A stretch of 64,000 bases of DNA from an uncultured Paraburkholderia sp. (GTDB lineage: Bacteria > Pseudomonadota > Gammaproteobacteria > Burkholderiales > Burkholderiaceae): NCBI GenBank assembly GCA_940746715.1, contig CALNWN010000012.1:90415-154414 (forward strand), read 5' to 3'. Positions 29,729 to 40,932 of the stretch are shown here, one piece after another (positions within the stretch are counted from its first letter, which is position 1; each line of letters starts with the position of its first letter). The position numbers and the translations under genes were made by a program. Below the pieces are notes generated by a model. It was not told where the DNA came from. It was given only the letters and a program-made list of their open reading frames with translations, and did no database searches.

Positions 29729-30805
29729 TCAATTGTTGTACAGCGTGCTTTCCAGATAGCTTTGCCGCAACTCGCGCACGGCCACCGACAAAATCGCGCT
29801 GACCGGCAATGCGAGCAGCACGCCGAAAAAGCCGAACAGCTGCCCGAACGCGAGCAACGCGAAAATAACCGCCAGCGGGTGCAGGCCGATCAGCTCGCCG
29901 ACGAGGCGCGGCGTCAGGAAAAAGCTCTCCACGACCTGGCCCACGCCGTAAATCAGCGCGACCGCGCCGAAGCCGTACCAGTTGCCGAATTGCAGCAGCG
30001 CGGCGAGCAGCGCGAGCGCAAGACCGGTCGCGAAGCCGACGTACGGAATGAACACCGCGAGACCCGTGAAAATGCCCACCGGCAGTGCGATCTCGAAGCC
30101 GGCGATGGTCAGCGCGGCCGCGTAAAACACGGCGAGCACGCCCATCACCAGCAACTGGCCGCGCAGGTATTGCGACAGCATCTGATCCATGTCGCGCGCG
30201 AGTTGCAGCGTCTTGACGAGCCAGCGCCGCGGCACCACGCCCTGGGCGCGCAGCAGCATGCGGTTCCAGTCGTACAGCAGATAGAACAGCACGAGCGGCA
30301 CCAGAATCAGATTGCCGATCACCGTCATCATGACGTTGCCGCTCGTCACGATCGAGGTCCACGCATAGCGCGCGACCGTCTGCGCGCTGCCTTCGAGCTG
30401 TCCCATGACGAGGTCGCGCACGCTCGCGAAGTCGAGCGAATCGGCGAGGCCGAGCAGCGCGAGCTTGGGTTGCAGCCACGCGTTGATATGCGCGAACAGC
30501 ACGGGCACCTGCTGCCGCAGCTGCGGCCCTTCTTTCTGGATCACGGCGAACACGAGCAGCACGAGCAACGTCATGAGCAGCGTGAAGAGCAGCATCATCA
30601 GCAAGGCCGCGAGCGCGCGCGGCACGCGCCGGCGCACCAGCCACGCGACGCCCGGCTGCAGGATGTACGCGAGGATCGCGCCGAGCAGAAACGGCGTGAG
30701 AACCGGACTCAGCAGCCACAGCAGAATGCCGACGCCGAGCGCAATGGCGAGCCAGATGAAGGCGCGGCGCTGCACCGGCGTCAGTATCGAGGAGTTCTGT
30801 TGCAA
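29729..30805 (-). CDS. AI-2E family transporter / permease PerM-like
   Basis: Multi-TM ORF; LSPVLTPFLLGAILAYILQPGVAWLVRR...IPYVGFATGLALALLAALLQF. Confidence 0.9.
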   Translation of the reverse strand: MQQNSSILTPVQRRAFIWLAIALGVGILLWLLSPVLTPFLLGAILAYILQPGVAWLVRRRVPRALAALLMMLLFTLLMTLLVLLVFAVIQKEGPQLRQQVPVLFAHINAWLQPKLALLGLADSLDFASVRDLVMGQLEGSAQTVARYAWTSIVTSGNVMMTVIGNLILVPLVLFYLLYDWNRMLLRAQGVVPRRWLVKTLQLARDMDQMLSQYLRGQLLVMGVLAVFYAAALTIAGFEIALPVGIFTGLAVFIPYVGFATGLALALLAALLQFGNWYGFGAVALIYGVGQVVESFFLTPRLVGELIGLHPLAVIFALLAFGQLFGFFGVLLALPVSAILSVAVRELRQSYLESTLYNN

Positions 30806-30955
30806 AGTTGTTTCCCAGGTGTCGTCGGAACCGGATGATCAAATTCCAGCCAGCCGGCCGGCAACTCTGTATGGGACCAGAGTAAGCGCTGAAGCGCCAA
30901 CTCTGGATCGGCATCGGGTAAAATCACATTTTACCGACCTTCGAGCACTCCCCCC

Positions 30956-32023
30956 ATGAATCAACCGAAATCCGCCCCGAATTCCACTGATTCGGCCCAA
31001 GGTTTGTCGTATCGCGACGCCGGCGTGGACATCGACGCGGGCGACGCTCTCGTCGACGCAATCAAGCCCTTTGCCAAAAAGACGATGCGCGACGGCGTGC
31101 TGGGCGGCATTGGCGGATTCGGCGCGCTGTTCGAGGTGCCGAAGCGGTATAAGGAACCGGTGCTCGTGTCGGGCACGGACGGCGTGGGCACCAAGCTGCG
31201 CCTCGCGTTTCAGTTGAACCGGCACGACACCGTGGGCCAGGATCTGGTCGCCATGAGCGTGAACGACATTCTCGTGCAAGGCGCCGAGCCGCTCTTTTTC
31301 CTCGACTACTTCGCGTGCGGCAAGCTGGACGTCGGCACCGCGGCCACGGTGGTGAAGGGCATCGCGCAGGGTTGCGAGCTGGCGGGCTGCGCGCTGATCG
31401 GCGGCGAAACGGCTGAAATGCCGGGTATGTATCCGGACGGCGAATACGATCTGGCAGGCTTCGCGGTCGGCGCGGTCGAAAAGAGCAAGATTATCGACGG
31501 CAGCACGATCGCCCCCGGCGACGTGGTGCTGGGCCTTGCCTCGAGCGGCATCCATTCGAACGGTTTTTCGCTCGTGCGTAAGATTATCGAGCGCGCGCAA
31601 CCCGATCTGAATGCGGATTTCGACGGCCGTTCGCTCGCCGACGTGCTCATGGCGCCCACGCACATCTACGTGAAGCCGCTCCTCGCGCTGATGCAGCAGA
31701 TCGCGGTCAAGGGCATGGCGCACATCACGGGCGGCGGGCTCGTCGAAAACATTCCGCGCGTGCTGCGCGAGGGCCTCACGGCCGAGCTCGATCATCGCGG
31801 CTGGCCGCTGCCGCCGCTGTTCTCGTGGCTCCAGAAGCACGGCGGAGTGGCGGATGCGGAAATGCATCGCGTGTTCAACTGCGGTATCGGTATGGCGGTC
31901 GTCGTGTCGGCGGCGGATGCCGACGCCGCCATCGGTCTCTTGTCCGCAGCCGGCGAGCAGGTCTGGAAGATCGGCGTGATCCGCGAAAGCGCGGCCGGTG
32001 AAGCGCAGACGGTCGTCGTTTAA
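30956..32023 (+). CDS. purM: Phosphoribosylformylglycinamidine cyclo-ligase
   Basis: [27 protein letters not shown]...[16 protein letters not shown]...[12 protein letters not shown]. Confidence 0.97.
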   Translation: MNQPKSAPNSTDSAQGLSYRDAGVDIDAGDALVDAIKPFAKKTMRDGVLGGIGGFGALFEVPKRYKEPVLVSGTDGVGTKLRLAFQLNRHDTVGQDLVAMSVNDILVQGAEPLFFLDYFACGKLDVGTAATVVKGIAQGCELAGCALIGGETAEMPGMYPDGEYDLAGFAVGAVEKSKIIDGSTIAPGDVVLGLASSGIHSNGFSLVRKIIERAQPDLNADFDGRSLADVLMAPTHIYVKPLLALMQQIAVKGMAHITGGGLVENIPRVLREGLTAELDHRGWPLPPLFSWLQKHGGVADAEMHRVFNCGIGMAVVVSAADADAAIGLLSAAGEQVWKIGVIRESAAGEAQTVVV

Positions 32024-32115
32024 TTGTTGTCTTCAGGCGCGCGGTAGAGCGCTATAGCCTGCGCGGTGTGAAGAGCAGTCGCCCACGCCGCCGGGTTCCC
32101 AGTATTTTCGCTGCG

Positions 32116-33066
32116 TCAGGCCTCCAACAGCGCTTCGATCACCTCCAGCACGCGCGCCGTTGCGTGCGGATCGCAGCAGTCCACCACCCGCTCATTCATG
32201 CTGCGCAGCCATGTGAGCTGCCGCTTGCACAATTGCCGGGTCGCGAACACGCTCTTGTCGCGCATGGTCGAATAGTCGACGGCGCCATCCAGATGCTCCC
32301 AGACCTGCCGGTAGCCGACGCAACGCATGGAAGGCATGTCCGGCGTCAAGTCACCTCGTTCGCGCAGTTTCACCACTTCGTCGATGAAACCGTTTGCCAG
32401 CATCGCATCGAATCGTTGCTCGATGCGCGCGTGCAGCACGCTGCGGTCCGACGGCTCGAGCGCGATCGGCACGAAGCGCCACTGCGCGGCGGCTTCGTCG
32501 GTGCGCGCGGGCGCGGCGAGCAGCGCCGACATCGCTTCGCCCGTCAGCATGAACACTTCGAGCGCGCGCTGGATGCGCTGCGAGTCGTTGGGCGCGAGGC
32601 GCGCCGCGGTGGCCGGATCCACCGCGGCAAGCCGCGCATGCAGCGCGGGCCAGCCGTCGCGCGCGGCGTCGGCGTCCAGTTGCGCGCGCACCGTGGCGTC
32701 GGCGGCCGGCAGCTCGTTGAGTCCTTGCGTGAGCGCCTTGTAGTACAGCATCGTTCCGCCGACGAGCAGCGGCAGCCGACCGCGCGCCCTGATTTCGGCG
32801 GTGAGGCGCAACGCGTCGGCGCGAAATTGAGCTGCTGAATAGGCGTCGGCGGGATCGACGATATCGATCAGATGATACGGCGCGACCGCGCGCTCCTCGG
32901 CGGTCGGCTTCGCGGTGCCAATGTCCATGTCCCGATAGACGAGCGCCGAATCGACGCTCACGATTTCGACTGGCCGCCGCCCCGCCAACGCGAGCGCGGC
33001 CGCGGTCTTGCCGGACGCAGTCGGTCCGAGCAGGCAGGGAATCGGCGTGGGGTGGCGTGCAGTCAT
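32116..33066 (-). CDS. miaA: tRNA dimethylallyltransferase
   Basis: [17 protein letters not shown]...[24 protein letters not shown]...[15 protein letters not shown]. Confidence 0.96.
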   Translation of the reverse strand: MTARHPTPIPCLLGPTASGKTAAALALAGRRPVEIVSVDSALVYRDMDIGTAKPTAEERAVAPYHLIDIVDPADAYSAAQFRADALRLTAEIRARGRLPLLVGGTMLYYKALTQGLNELPAADATVRAQLDADAARDGWPALHARLAAVDPATAARLAPNDSQRIQRALEVFMLTGEAMSALLAAPARTDEAAAQWRFVPIALEPSDRSVLHARIEQRFDAMLANGFIDEVVKLRERGDLTPDMPSMRCVGYRQVWEHLDGAVDYSTMRDKSVFATRQLCKRQLTWLRSMNERVVDCCDPHATARVLEVIEALLEA

Positions 33067-33109
33067 CGGCGTGCTGGCGCGCGCGGATCGCGTGTCGGGA
33101 AGCCCACGG

Positions 33110-35149
33110 TCACTGGCCGCGCATGAACAGGCGGTCGAGATCGGAGAGCGTCAATTGATACCACGTTGGACGCCCGTGGTTGCATTGATCGGCGCACTCG
33201 GTCGCTTCCATCTGGCGCAGCAGCGCGTTCATCTCATCGAGTGTCAGACGCCGGTTCGCGCGCACGGCGTGATGGCAGGCGAGCGTGCCGAGCAGTTCGT
33301 GCTGACGCTCGGTCAGCACGCGCGAGCCGCCGTATGCGTGCAGATCGGACAACACCGCGCGCGCCAGGGCTTGCAGATCGGCGTCTTTCAGCAAGGCCGG
33401 CACCGCGCGGATCGCGAGCGTGGTCGGCGACAGCGCGGCGAGATCGAAGCCGAGGGCGTCGAGCGTCTCGCGCTCTTCCTCCACGGTGCCGATTTCGACG
33501 GTGTCCGCCTGCATGGTCTGCGGAATCAGCAGCGGCTGGACGGCGATCGTGCGATCGGCGAGCGCGTTCTTGAACTGCTCGTACAGGATGCGCTCGTGTG
33601 CCGCGTGCATATCGACGATCACGAGCCCATGCGCGTTTTGCGCGAGCACGTAGATGCCGTGAATCTGGCCGAGCGCGAAGCCGAGCGGCTGGTCGTCGGC
33701 GGAATGGAAGGCGGGCGATGCATGCGGCGCCGACGCGTTGTACGGCGACGGACCTTCGGCGGCGGAATCGCGCGCTTCGAAAAGCGTCGCGCCTTGCGCC
33801 GTTGCCGCGCTGCTGTCTTTGCGGCCGAACAGTGCGTCGTAGAAGGCGAGCGGCTGCGCGACCGGCAGCGTGCCTTGCGTCATGCGCGACTGGCGCATCC
33901 ACGTGTTGCCCGGCTGCGACGCGGTGAAGCCACTGCCGCTCGAACCGCTCGACGCATTGGCACCGAAGCCGCCCGCGGCGTTCATCGCGCCTGATGCCGC
34001 GAAGCCGGCGCTCGCCGCAGGCGACGCGCCGAAGGAAACCGCTCCATCCGCGGACGCCTGCAGATGCGCCGCGTGGTCGCCCGCGGTCGTTTCCGGCGAC
34101 GCGCCCGCGTGACGCGCCAGCGCGCGCTGGACCGCGTGGAAAACGAACTGGTGAATCGAGCGCGAATCGCGAAAACGCACTTCGATTTTCGAGGGATGCA
34201 CGTTCACGTCCACCGCTTCGGGCGGCAAGTCGAGAAACAGCACATACGACGGATAACGGTCGCCATGCAGCACGTCCTCGTAAGCGGCGCGCACGGCGTG
34301 CGTGAGCAGCTTGTCGCGCACGAAGCGGCCATTGACGAAGAAGTACTGCTGGTCCGAGCGCCCGCGGCTCGCGGTCGGCAGCCCCGCGCAACCGTAGACG
34401 GCGAGCGGACCGGCGGACTTGTCGAGCGGCAGATGAGCCGTCGCGAAGGTTTCGCCGAGAATTTTCGCGACGCGCGCAGGCGGTTCGCTCGCGTTCCAAT
34501 GCTCGATTGCCTTGCCGTTGTGCAGGACCGAAATCGCGACGTCAGGGCGCGCCAGCGCGGCACGCCGGATCTGCTCGAGGCAATGACCGAGCTCCGTCTG
34601 TTCGCTCTTCAGAAACTTGCGGCGCGCGGGCGTATTGAAATATAGCTCGCGGACTTCGATGGTGGTCCCTTGAGTGCCCGCCGCCGGACTCAGGACGCCC
34701 GTTTGCGCATCGACGCGCACGGCGTGCGGCGCGTCGGCCGTGCGGCTCGTGATCGTCATTTGTGCGACCGACGCGATGGAGGCCAGCGCCTCCCCGCGGA
34801 ACCCGAGCGTCGCGACCGCCTCCAGTTCGGCGAGCGAGCGGATTTTGCTGGTCGCGTGGCGCATCACGGCGAGCGCCAGTTCGTTCTCGGGAATGCCGCA
34901 GCCGTCGTCGGTGATCGAAATGCGCTTGACGCCGCCTTCGTCGAGCATGATGCGCAGCGTACGCGTGCCGGCGTCGAGGGCGTTTTCCAGCAATTCCTTG
35001 ACGACCGATGCCGGCCGCTCGACCACTTCGCCTGCGGCAATCTGGCTGATGAGCTGATCGGGCAGGGGCTGGATGGCGTGCAGCGGCCGCGCAGCCGCTG
35101 TGGCGGATGACGTGTCGGCGCGGGCGGGCGTTTCGGAGAATTCGGACAT
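33110..35149 (-). CDS. mutL: DNA mismatch repair protein MutL
   Basis: [36 protein letters not shown]...[18 protein letters not shown]; complete. Confidence 0.97.
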   Translation of the reverse strand: MSEFSETPARADTSSATAAARPLHAIQPLPDQLISQIAAGEVVERPASVVKELLENALDAGTRTLRIMLDEGGVKRISITDDGCGIPENELALAVMRHATSKIRSLAELEAVATLGFRGEALASIASVAQMTITSRTADAPHAVRVDAQTGVLSPAAGTQGTTIEVRELYFNTPARRKFLKSEQTELGHCLEQIRRAALARPDVAISVLHNGKAIEHWNASEPPARVAKILGETFATAHLPLDKSAGPLAVYGCAGLPTASRGRSDQQYFFVNGRFVRDKLLTHAVRAAYEDVLHGDRYPSYVLFLDLPPEAVDVNVHPSKIEVRFRDSRSIHQFVFHAVQRALARHAGASPETTAGDHAAHLQASADGAVSFGASPAASAGFAASGAMNAAGGFGANASSGSSGSGFTASQPGNTWMRQSRMTQGTLPVAQPLAFYDALFGRKDSSAATAQGATLFEARDSAAEGPSPYNASAPHASPAFHSADDQPLGFALGQIHGIYVLAQNAHGLVIVDMHAAHERILYEQFKNALADRTIAVQPLLIPQTMQADTVEIGTVEEERETLDALGFDLAALSPTTLAIRAVPALLKDADLQALARAVLSDLHAYGGSRVLTERQHELLGTLACHHAVRANRRLTLDEMNALLRQMEATECADQCNHGRPTWYQLTLSDLDRLFMRGQ

Positions 35150-35345
35150 GGCGAAATTATAGCGATTCGGGGGCGGCAGCCCGGAAATGGCGGAAACATG
35201 CCGGAGATTTTCCCGGCTCGCCCGGGCACTTTCGGTATCATGACGCGGTCAATTCGCGGCGACGGGCGAGACTTCGCGCCATCGCCCGCCGGTTTCCCGG
35301 CGAACCTATCCGCCGCATTCAATCTCGCTTGATAAAGGACTCTTT

Positions 35346-36011
35346 TTGGACACGCTGCTACATCTCGTCAACCTTGTGCTGCACATCGACAAGTTCCTCG
35401 GAGAATTCATCCACGTGTACGGCGCCTGGGTGTATGCGGTGCTGTTCCTGATCGTGTTCTGCGAAACCGGGCTCGTGATTCTGCCGTTTCTGCCGGGCGA
35501 TTCGCTGCTGTTCATCGGCGGAGCATTTTGTGCTTCTGGACAGATGAATCTGGGGCTGTTGATTTTGCTGCTGTTCGTGGCGGCAGCCAGCGGCAATACC
35601 GTCAACTACATGATCGGGCGAGCGATTGGTCCGAAGGTTTTCAATTCGCGCATTCCGGTGCTGGAGCGTTTTCTGGACCGGCGCGCGCTGCAAAGAACAC
35701 ACGACTTCTATGAAAGGCATGGCGGCAAGACCATCGTGCTCGCGCGCTTCATTCCGGTGGTGCGGACGTTTGCGCCGTTTGTCGCGGGCGCCTCGGAGAT
35801 GACGGTCAGCCGGTTTCAGCTGTTCAATCTGGCGGGCGCGCTGTTCTGGGTGTTGCTGCTTGTGCTGCTCGGCTATTTCTTTGGCAATATTCCTTTTATC
35901 CGTCAATATCTGAATGTGATCGTGCTCGTCGGCATTGGCGCGGCGATTGTGCCGGTCGTGCTCGGTGCGCTTTGGAAGATGATGCGCAAGAGCGCATCGA
36001 AGGCGGGCTAA
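35346..36011 (+). CDS. DedA family membrane protein
   Basis: FCETGLVILPFLPGDSLLFIGGAF...FYERHGGKTIVLARFIPVVRTFAPFVAGASEM. Confidence 0.92.
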   Translation: MDTLLHLVNLVLHIDKFLGEFIHVYGAWVYAVLFLIVFCETGLVILPFLPGDSLLFIGGAFCASGQMNLGLLILLLFVAAASGNTVNYMIGRAIGPKVFNSRIPVLERFLDRRALQRTHDFYERHGGKTIVLARFIPVVRTFAPFVAGASEMTVSRFQLFNLAGALFWVLLLVLLGYFFGNIPFIRQYLNVIVLVGIGAAIVPVVLGALWKMMRKSASKAG

Positions 36012-36084
36012 CGGGTAAGAGGCATTGCGCGGACGGACCGCTGAGGTTTCCGCATAAATTTCCGCACGAGTTGCAGTATGAAAG

Positions 36085-36118
36085 AAACGGCGTCGCGATT
36101 TTTCGCGATGCCGTTTTT
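36085..36118 (+). terminator. Rho-independent terminator downstream of dedA
   Basis: AAACGGCGTCGCGATTTTTCGCGATGCCGTTTTT. Confidence 0.8.
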
Positions 36119-36153
36119 GTTTGCGGACCGAAAAGAGGGAGCGGGCGCGCCGC

Positions 36154-36528
36154 TCACATCGGCAACTGAGATTCAGAGTACGGCGAGGTCGGAATGACGA
36201 GCGCCTTGCCCGGCGCTGGCTTCGCCGGACGATGCCGGCGGCTGATGCCTTGCCAGGCAAACGCCGCAACGATCGCGAGCGCGTAGGCGGCGCTGCGGAC
36301 CCAAAACGCCGACGGCGTGCTGAACTGGCCATGGCGCGTTCGGGCGTCGGCGAACACGAGAAAGGTGAGGGCGGCATCGAGCAGCACAGCCGTGAGCGCG
36401 AGCGCGGCAAACACGCGCGAGCCGTTGAGCGCAGCGCCCGGTATCAGACGATTACACAGATGGCACGCCACGAGTACGATCGCCAGCAACGCAAGATTCG
36501 AGACGAGATCGAACAGAAAATTGGTCAT
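36154..36528 (-). CDS. Hypothetical membrane protein
   Basis: MTNFLFDLVSNLALLAIVLVACHLCNRLIPG...; several hydrophobic helices. Confidence 0.6.
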   Translation of the reverse strand: MTNFLFDLVSNLALLAIVLVACHLCNRLIPGAALNGSRVFAALALTAVLLDAALTFLVFADARTRHGQFSTPSAFWVRSAAYALAIVAAFAWQGISRRHRPAKPAPGKALVIPTSPYSESQLPM

Positions 36529-36814
36529 TTCGGTGGAATGAAAGCGCCGCGGGTTGCGGTGTTGCGAGAGCGTCTGTCCCCGCTCATGCAGAGCGGCCGT
36601 GTCAGACGGCGGCGATCATTGCACGTCTTTATGTCTCAATAAATGCTCAGGTTCGCAGTTCGTAGTGTTGTCAGAATGCGTGAAGTTTGCCGGCTGAAAA
36701 GGCCGAAGGCGGCGGGCGAAATTGCAGGGATTATGCGGGCTGCTGCGTTCCGGCTTGTGGTTTTTCGTGAAGGAGACAGGCAGCGGCCGCAGCAGAATCT
36801 GCGACGCAAAAAAA

Positions 36815-36855
36815 CCTAGGACAAAAAGCTTAGGACAAAAAGCTTAGGACAAAAG
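36815..36855. repeat. About 3 tandem copies of a 14-bp unit CTTAGGACAAAAAG
   Basis: cctaggacaaaaag-cttaggacaaaaag-cttaggacaaaag. Confidence 0.9.
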
Positions 36856-36890
36856 AAAAAGGGCTTACGACGCTGACGCGTGTAAGCTCT
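36856..36890 (-). terminator. Terminator of tRNA-Lys transcript (minus strand)
   Basis: Minus strand GCTTAC-ACGCGTCAGCGTC-GTAAGC-CCTTTTTCTTTT. Confidence 0.65.
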
Positions 36891-36899
36891 CGAATCTTT

Positions 36900-36975
36900 T
36901 GGTAGGCCGTACGGGATTCGAACCTGTGACCAACGGATTAAAAGTCCGCTGCTCTACCAGCTGAGCTAACGACCC
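36900..36975 (-). tRNA. tRNA-Lys (anticodon TTT), CCA encoded
   Basis: Minus strand GGGTCGTTAGCTCAGCTGGTAGAGCAGCGGACTTTTAATCCGTTGGTCACAGGTTCGAATCCCGTACGGCCTACCA. Confidence 0.97.
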
Positions 36976-37066
36976 AAAAGAGAAACAAAATTATAGCGAT
37001 GGCCGCAAGGGGCTGTCAACCGTTCCGCACGTCCGCCAACGACAGAAGAAAGCAATCCAGATAGTG

Positions 37067-37096
37067 AAAAGCCCGGGCATGAGACCCCGGCTTTTC
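37067..37096. terminator. Terminator downstream of cpoB
   Basis: GAAAAGCCCGGGCATGAGACCCCGGCTTTTC. Confidence 0.7.
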
Positions 37097-37193
37097 AGCG
37101 AGAGGCGCGACTATCTTTTCGGGCATTGCAGACACTGCGCGTTACTGCAAACTACTCAAACAGAACTGCCGCTGCACGACAACCGCTGCGCGG

Positions 37194-37955
37194 CTACTTG
37201 ATTTGCGACAGCTTGCTTTGCGCCGACTGGGCGACGCCCGAGCCGCCATATTGCGCGACGATCTGTTCGAGCGTCTTCTTGGCCGCAGCCTTCTGACCCT
37301 GCTCGAGCTGATTGTTCGCAATGGCCAGCAAGGCCTCCGGCGCGCGCGGATGCTGCGGATATTTGGCCACGATGCCTTGCCAGGTCGCCGTCGAACCCTT
37401 GTGGTCGCGCAGCGCATACAACGCGTTGCCGAGCCAGTACTGTGCGGTCGGCTGGTAGGGGCTGTTCGGATACTTCGAGATGAAGCTGCGGAACGACGCC
37501 GCCGCATTCTTGAAGTCGCCGTTGCGGAACTGCTGTGAGGCCGCATTGAACGCATCCGTTTCGCCCGGCTGAACTTCGCCCTGGACGCCGTCCACCGTTT
37601 GTTGCTGCGGCTCGAATTTCTTCAGCCGCGTGTCCAGATCGGTGTAGTAGTCCTTCTGCTGCTTTTGCAGCGTGGCGAGCTGATTGCCGATGTCCTCGTT
37701 CTGCCCGCCCAGCGTCGCAACCTGCTGGTTCAGCTGGTCGAGACGGTTGGACTGATCGAGGATCGTGCGCTGCGCTGCCGACAGCTGGCTCGACAGGCTG
37801 TCGGTCTTCGCCCGCAGATCGAGAATGGCCTGGCGGGCCTGATCGTCGTCGAAGATGCCCGCGTGCGCCGGCACAGCCGCGAGGACCGTGCCCGCGACGC
37901 AGGCCGCTGCGGCAAGTCGCAGCGAGGAGAAACGATGCGTCATTCGGCTCATCAC
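37194..37955 (-). CDS. cpoB: Tol-Pal system protein CpoB (YbgF)
   Basis: Signal peptide, coiled coil, TPR region FNAASQQFRNGDFKNAAASFRSFISKYPNSPYQPTAQYWLGNALYALRD; downstream of pal. Confidence 0.94.
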   Translation of the reverse strand: MMSRMTHRFSSLRLAAAACVAGTVLAAVPAHAGIFDDDQARQAILDLRAKTDSLSSQLSAAQRTILDQSNRLDQLNQQVATLGGQNEDIGNQLATLQKQQKDYYTDLDTRLKKFEPQQQTVDGVQGEVQPGETDAFNAASQQFRNGDFKNAAASFRSFISKYPNSPYQPTAQYWLGNALYALRDHKGSTATWQGIVAKYPQHPRAPEALLAIANNQLEQGQKAAAKKTLEQIVAQYGGSGVAQSAQSKLSQIK

Positions 37956-37962
37956 CCGTTAC

Positions 37963-38472
37963 TTACTGTTGGTACACGAGGTCGGCGCGGCGGTTTTGCG
38001 CCCACGACGATTCGTCATGACCCGTGGCTTGCGGCTTTTCCTTGCCGAGGCTCACGGCTTCCATTTGCGAGTCCGTCACGCCCATCAGCGAAAGCGAACG
38101 ACGCACCGCTTCAGCACGCTTCTGGCCGAGCGCCAGGTTGTACTCGCTCGTGCCGCGCTCGTCGGTGTTGCCCTGAATCAGGACGTGGCGTTGCGGATGG
38201 CTCTTCAGGTACTGCGCGTGTTGTTGCAGCAGCGACTGGTAGTCGTCCTTCACCGAGTAGCTGTCGAAATCGAAATAGATGCTGTGCTTCGCGAGCGGGC
38301 TGTTCGGGTCGTTCAGCGGGTCGACGTTCACTTGCGCGACATCGTTCGGGTTCGGTTGCGTCGAGACAGCACCGCCCTTGTTCGCGTTTTCGTCGAGCTT
38401 CACGCCCGAATGACACGCGGCCAATGCACCGACCATCAGCACTGCAAATGCGAAGCGAAGTTTGGACATCAT
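37963..38472 (-). CDS. pal: Peptidoglycan-associated lipoprotein Pal
   Basis: LAAC lipobox; IYFDFDSYSVKDDYQSLLQQHAQYLKSHPQRHVLIQGNTDERGTSEYNLALGQKRAEAV. Confidence 0.97.
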   Translation of the reverse strand: MMSKLRFAFAVLMVGALAACHSGVKLDENANKGGAVSTQPNPNDVAQVNVDPLNDPNSPLAKHSIYFDFDSYSVKDDYQSLLQQHAQYLKSHPQRHVLIQGNTDERGTSEYNLALGQKRAEAVRRSLSLMGVTDSQMEAVSLGKEKPQATGHDESSWAQNRRADLVYQQ

Positions 38473-38502
38473 TTTTACTCTCCTTGTGTTATTGCATCAA
38501 CG

Positions 38503-39816
38503 TTATTGCATGAAGGGGCCCCAGGACGGCTCGCGTACGCTGCCCCCCTGCACAGACAGGACCTGCCGGGTGCGACCGTCCGTCGAAACCGCGGCCAATA
38601 CGCCACGGCCGTTCACCTGGGTAGCGTAAAGAATGTACTGACCGTTCGCCGCGAAGCTCGGCGATTCGTCACGTGTCGTGTCCGTCAGGCCCGTAGCGGT
38701 TCCGCCTTTCAGGTCCTGGATATACAGCTTGAAGGCGCCGCCGACGCGCGAAATATACGCGAGTTGCTTGCCGTCCGGGCTCGCGCGCGGGCTGGTGTTG
38801 TAGCTGCCGGTGAACGTGACGCGCTGCGCCGCTCCGGCGCTTTCGCCCTGCGCCGACATCTTGTAAATCTGCGGTTGGCCGCCGCGGTCGCTCGTGAAAT
38901 AGATGGTCTGGCCGTCCGGCGAGAAGGTCGGCTCGGTGTCGATCGAGCTGCCCTGCGTGAGGCGGCGCAGGCCGGCGCCGCCGTCCGCGTTGATCGCGAA
39001 AATCTGCGTGTTGCCCGTGCGCGAAAGTGCGACCGCGAGCGTGCGGCCGTCCGGCGACCATGCGGGCGCACTGTTGTTGCCCTTCTGATCCGACACGACG
39101 ATGCGGCGGCCCGTGGGCAGATCGTGAATGTAGACGATCGGCTTTTTCTTCTCGAACGAAACGTAGGCGACCTTGGTGCCGTCAGGCGACCAGGCCGGCG
39201 AGATGATCGGCTCCGGGCTCGACAGCGCAATGTGCGCGTCCTGGCCGTCCGAATCCGAAATCTGCAACTGATAACGGTTGCCCGTCTTGATGACATACGA
39301 CAGCCGCGTGGCGAACACGCCGCGCCCGCCCATCAGCTTCGCGTAGATGTAGTCGGCCACCTTGTGCGCGCTCATGCGCAGGCCGCTTTCCGGGCTCACG
39401 AGCACGAGGCCGCCGAGGCTTTCGCCCTTGACCGTGTCGTAGAGCTTGAAACGCACTTCGTACTGGCCGTTCGGCAGACGGTTCACGCTGCCGGCCACAA
39501 ACGCATTTGCACCTTTCGCCTTCCAGCTGCCGAGATCGACCGAGGCCGTTTCCGGCACGGGCGCCGAACCGGCGTCGATATTGGTGAATTTGCCGCTGCG
39601 CTGCAGGTCCTGACGCACGATGGTGCTGACCTGCTGCGGCGGGTTCGCTTCGTTGGCGAAATTCGCGGTTGCGATCGGAAACTGGGTGGACCCGACGCCC
39701 GTGACGAGCACGTTGAGTTGCGCGTTCGCGGCGCCGCCGACGGCGATCAGGCACGACGCTACAAGTGTCCGCAGGCCTAGCTTGGTCATCAAACTCATGC
39801 TGTATGGATTCCCCAA
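38503..39816 (-). CDS. tolB: Tol-Pal translocation protein TolB
   Basis: [30 protein letters not shown]...[23 protein letters not shown]. Confidence 0.97.
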   Translation of the reverse strand: MGNPYSMSLMTKLGLRTLVASCLIAVGGAANAQLNVLVTGVGSTQFPIATANFANEANPPQQVSTIVRQDLQRSGKFTNIDAGSAPVPETASVDLGSWKAKGANAFVAGSVNRLPNGQYEVRFKLYDTVKGESLGGLVLVSPESGLRMSAHKVADYIYAKLMGGRGVFATRLSYVIKTGNRYQLQISDSDGQDAHIALSSPEPIISPAWSPDGTKVAYVSFEKKKPIVYIHDLPTGRRIVVSDQKGNNSAPAWSPDGRTLAVALSRTGNTQIFAINADGGAGLRRLTQGSSIDTEPTFSPDGQTIYFTSDRGGQPQIYKMSAQGESAGAAQRVTFTGSYNTSPRASPDGKQLAYISRVGGAFKLYIQDLKGGTATGLTDTTRDESPSFAANGQYILYATQVNGRGVLAAVSTDGRTRQVLSVQGGSVREPSWGPFMQ

Positions 39817-39933
39817 AAACGGTTTTACTAAAGCTTCGCAACAGCAGACAGACCGGAAAAGCGCTATTTCGTTCCCGAGTGCGCCGCGCCGGGCGAGGCG
39901 CGCAGTCTGCTGTCAAGTTACTTGTCGCTGCCC

Positions 39934-40932
39934 TCAGCCTGCCGGCCGCAACGTAATCCTGAAGCTCGCCGGCGTCTTTCCGTCGATGTCCTGAGGCATC
40001 GGGTCGGAGCGCTGAACGGCTCGCAGGGCCGCATCGTCCCAGGCCGAGTTGCCGCTGCTGTGCGCGATCGTCGCGCTCAACAGCGTGCCGGTCGACGAGC
40101 AGCGAACGGCGATTACGGTTTCGAGCCCCTCGGTCTCGCCGCCCCACGAAATGTTCGGCCTGACCACGCGACAAACCTTGTCCGCATAACCGGGCGACGC
40201 CGCCGTGCCGCCCGAGCCGCTACCCGTTCCGCTTTTGCCGAGGCCATTGCCGGTCGAGCCCGGCGGCCCCGCCATGCCTTGCATCTGCGCAAGGCGCGCG
40301 CGACGTTCGGCGTCGAGCTTTTTCGCTTGCGCCGCCGCTTCCGCCTGGGCCTTGGCCTTCGCCGCCTTTTGCGCCTCCGCCTTCTTTGCTTCCGCTTCGG
40401 CCTGCTTCTGCTGTTCCTCTTGCTGTTCCTTCAGTTGCTGCTGCTTCTTTTGCTCAGCGAGCTGCTGTTGCCGGAGCTTCTCCGCCTGCTGCTGTTGCAG
40501 CTGTTTCTGCTTGGCCGACGCGGCTTTCTGCGCAGCCTGTTCCGCGGCGAGTTGCTGCTGACGTTTTGCTTCGGCTTCCTGCTGAGCCTGCAGCTTCTGC
40601 TGGCGCTGCTGTTCGGCGAGTTGCGCCTCGCGCGCCGCTTCCTGCTGCTTACGCTTCTTTTCCTGCAGCGCGATGTCGGCCTGTTCGTCGCGCACCGGGG
40701 GAGCAGGGGCAACCGGCACGGGCGGAGGCGTGACCGGGCGCGGGATCGCGCTGTCCGGCACTTCCGTCCATAGCTCCGCTTCTGCGCCTTCCGGCGTGCT
40801 GTTTTGCCACTGGATGCCGTGATACAGGAAGAACCCGAGCAGCGCATGCATCACCAGCGCGAACACAAAGGCTCGCCCGGTGCCGCGTTCACGCGGTGGC
40901 TGGAGCGGATATTCGGTGTTCTTACGGATCAT
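39934..40932 (-). CDS. tolA: Cell envelope integrity protein TolA
   Basis: N-terminal TM, long Q/K/E/A-rich coiled coil, C-terminal YADKVCRVVRPNISWGGETEGLETVIAVRCSSTGTLLSATI. Confidence 0.93.
   Translation of the reverse strand: MIRKNTEYPLQPPRERGTGRAFVFALVMHALLGFFLYHGIQWQNSTPEGAEAELWTEVPDSAIPRPVTPPPVPVAPAPPVRDEQADIALQEKKRKQQEAAREAQLAEQQRQQKLQAQQEAEAKRQQQLAAEQAAQKAASAKQKQLQQQQAEKLRQQQLAEQKKQQQLKEQQEEQQKQAEAEAKKAEAQKAAKAKAQAEAAAQAKKLDAERRARLAQMQGMAGPPGSTGNGLGKSGTGSGSGGTAASPGYADKVCRVVRPNISWGGETEGLETVIAVRCSSTGTLLSATIAHSSGNSAWDDAALRAVQRSDPMPQDIDGKTPASFRITLRPAG

Noticed and set aside
36815-36855. Short tandem repeats as a CRISPR array
   Set aside because: 14-bp direct units with no spacers and no cas genes nearby.
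40300-40700. Low-complexity repeat region
   Set aside because: It is the Gln/Lys/Glu/Ala-rich coiled-coil domain of TolA, expected for the family.
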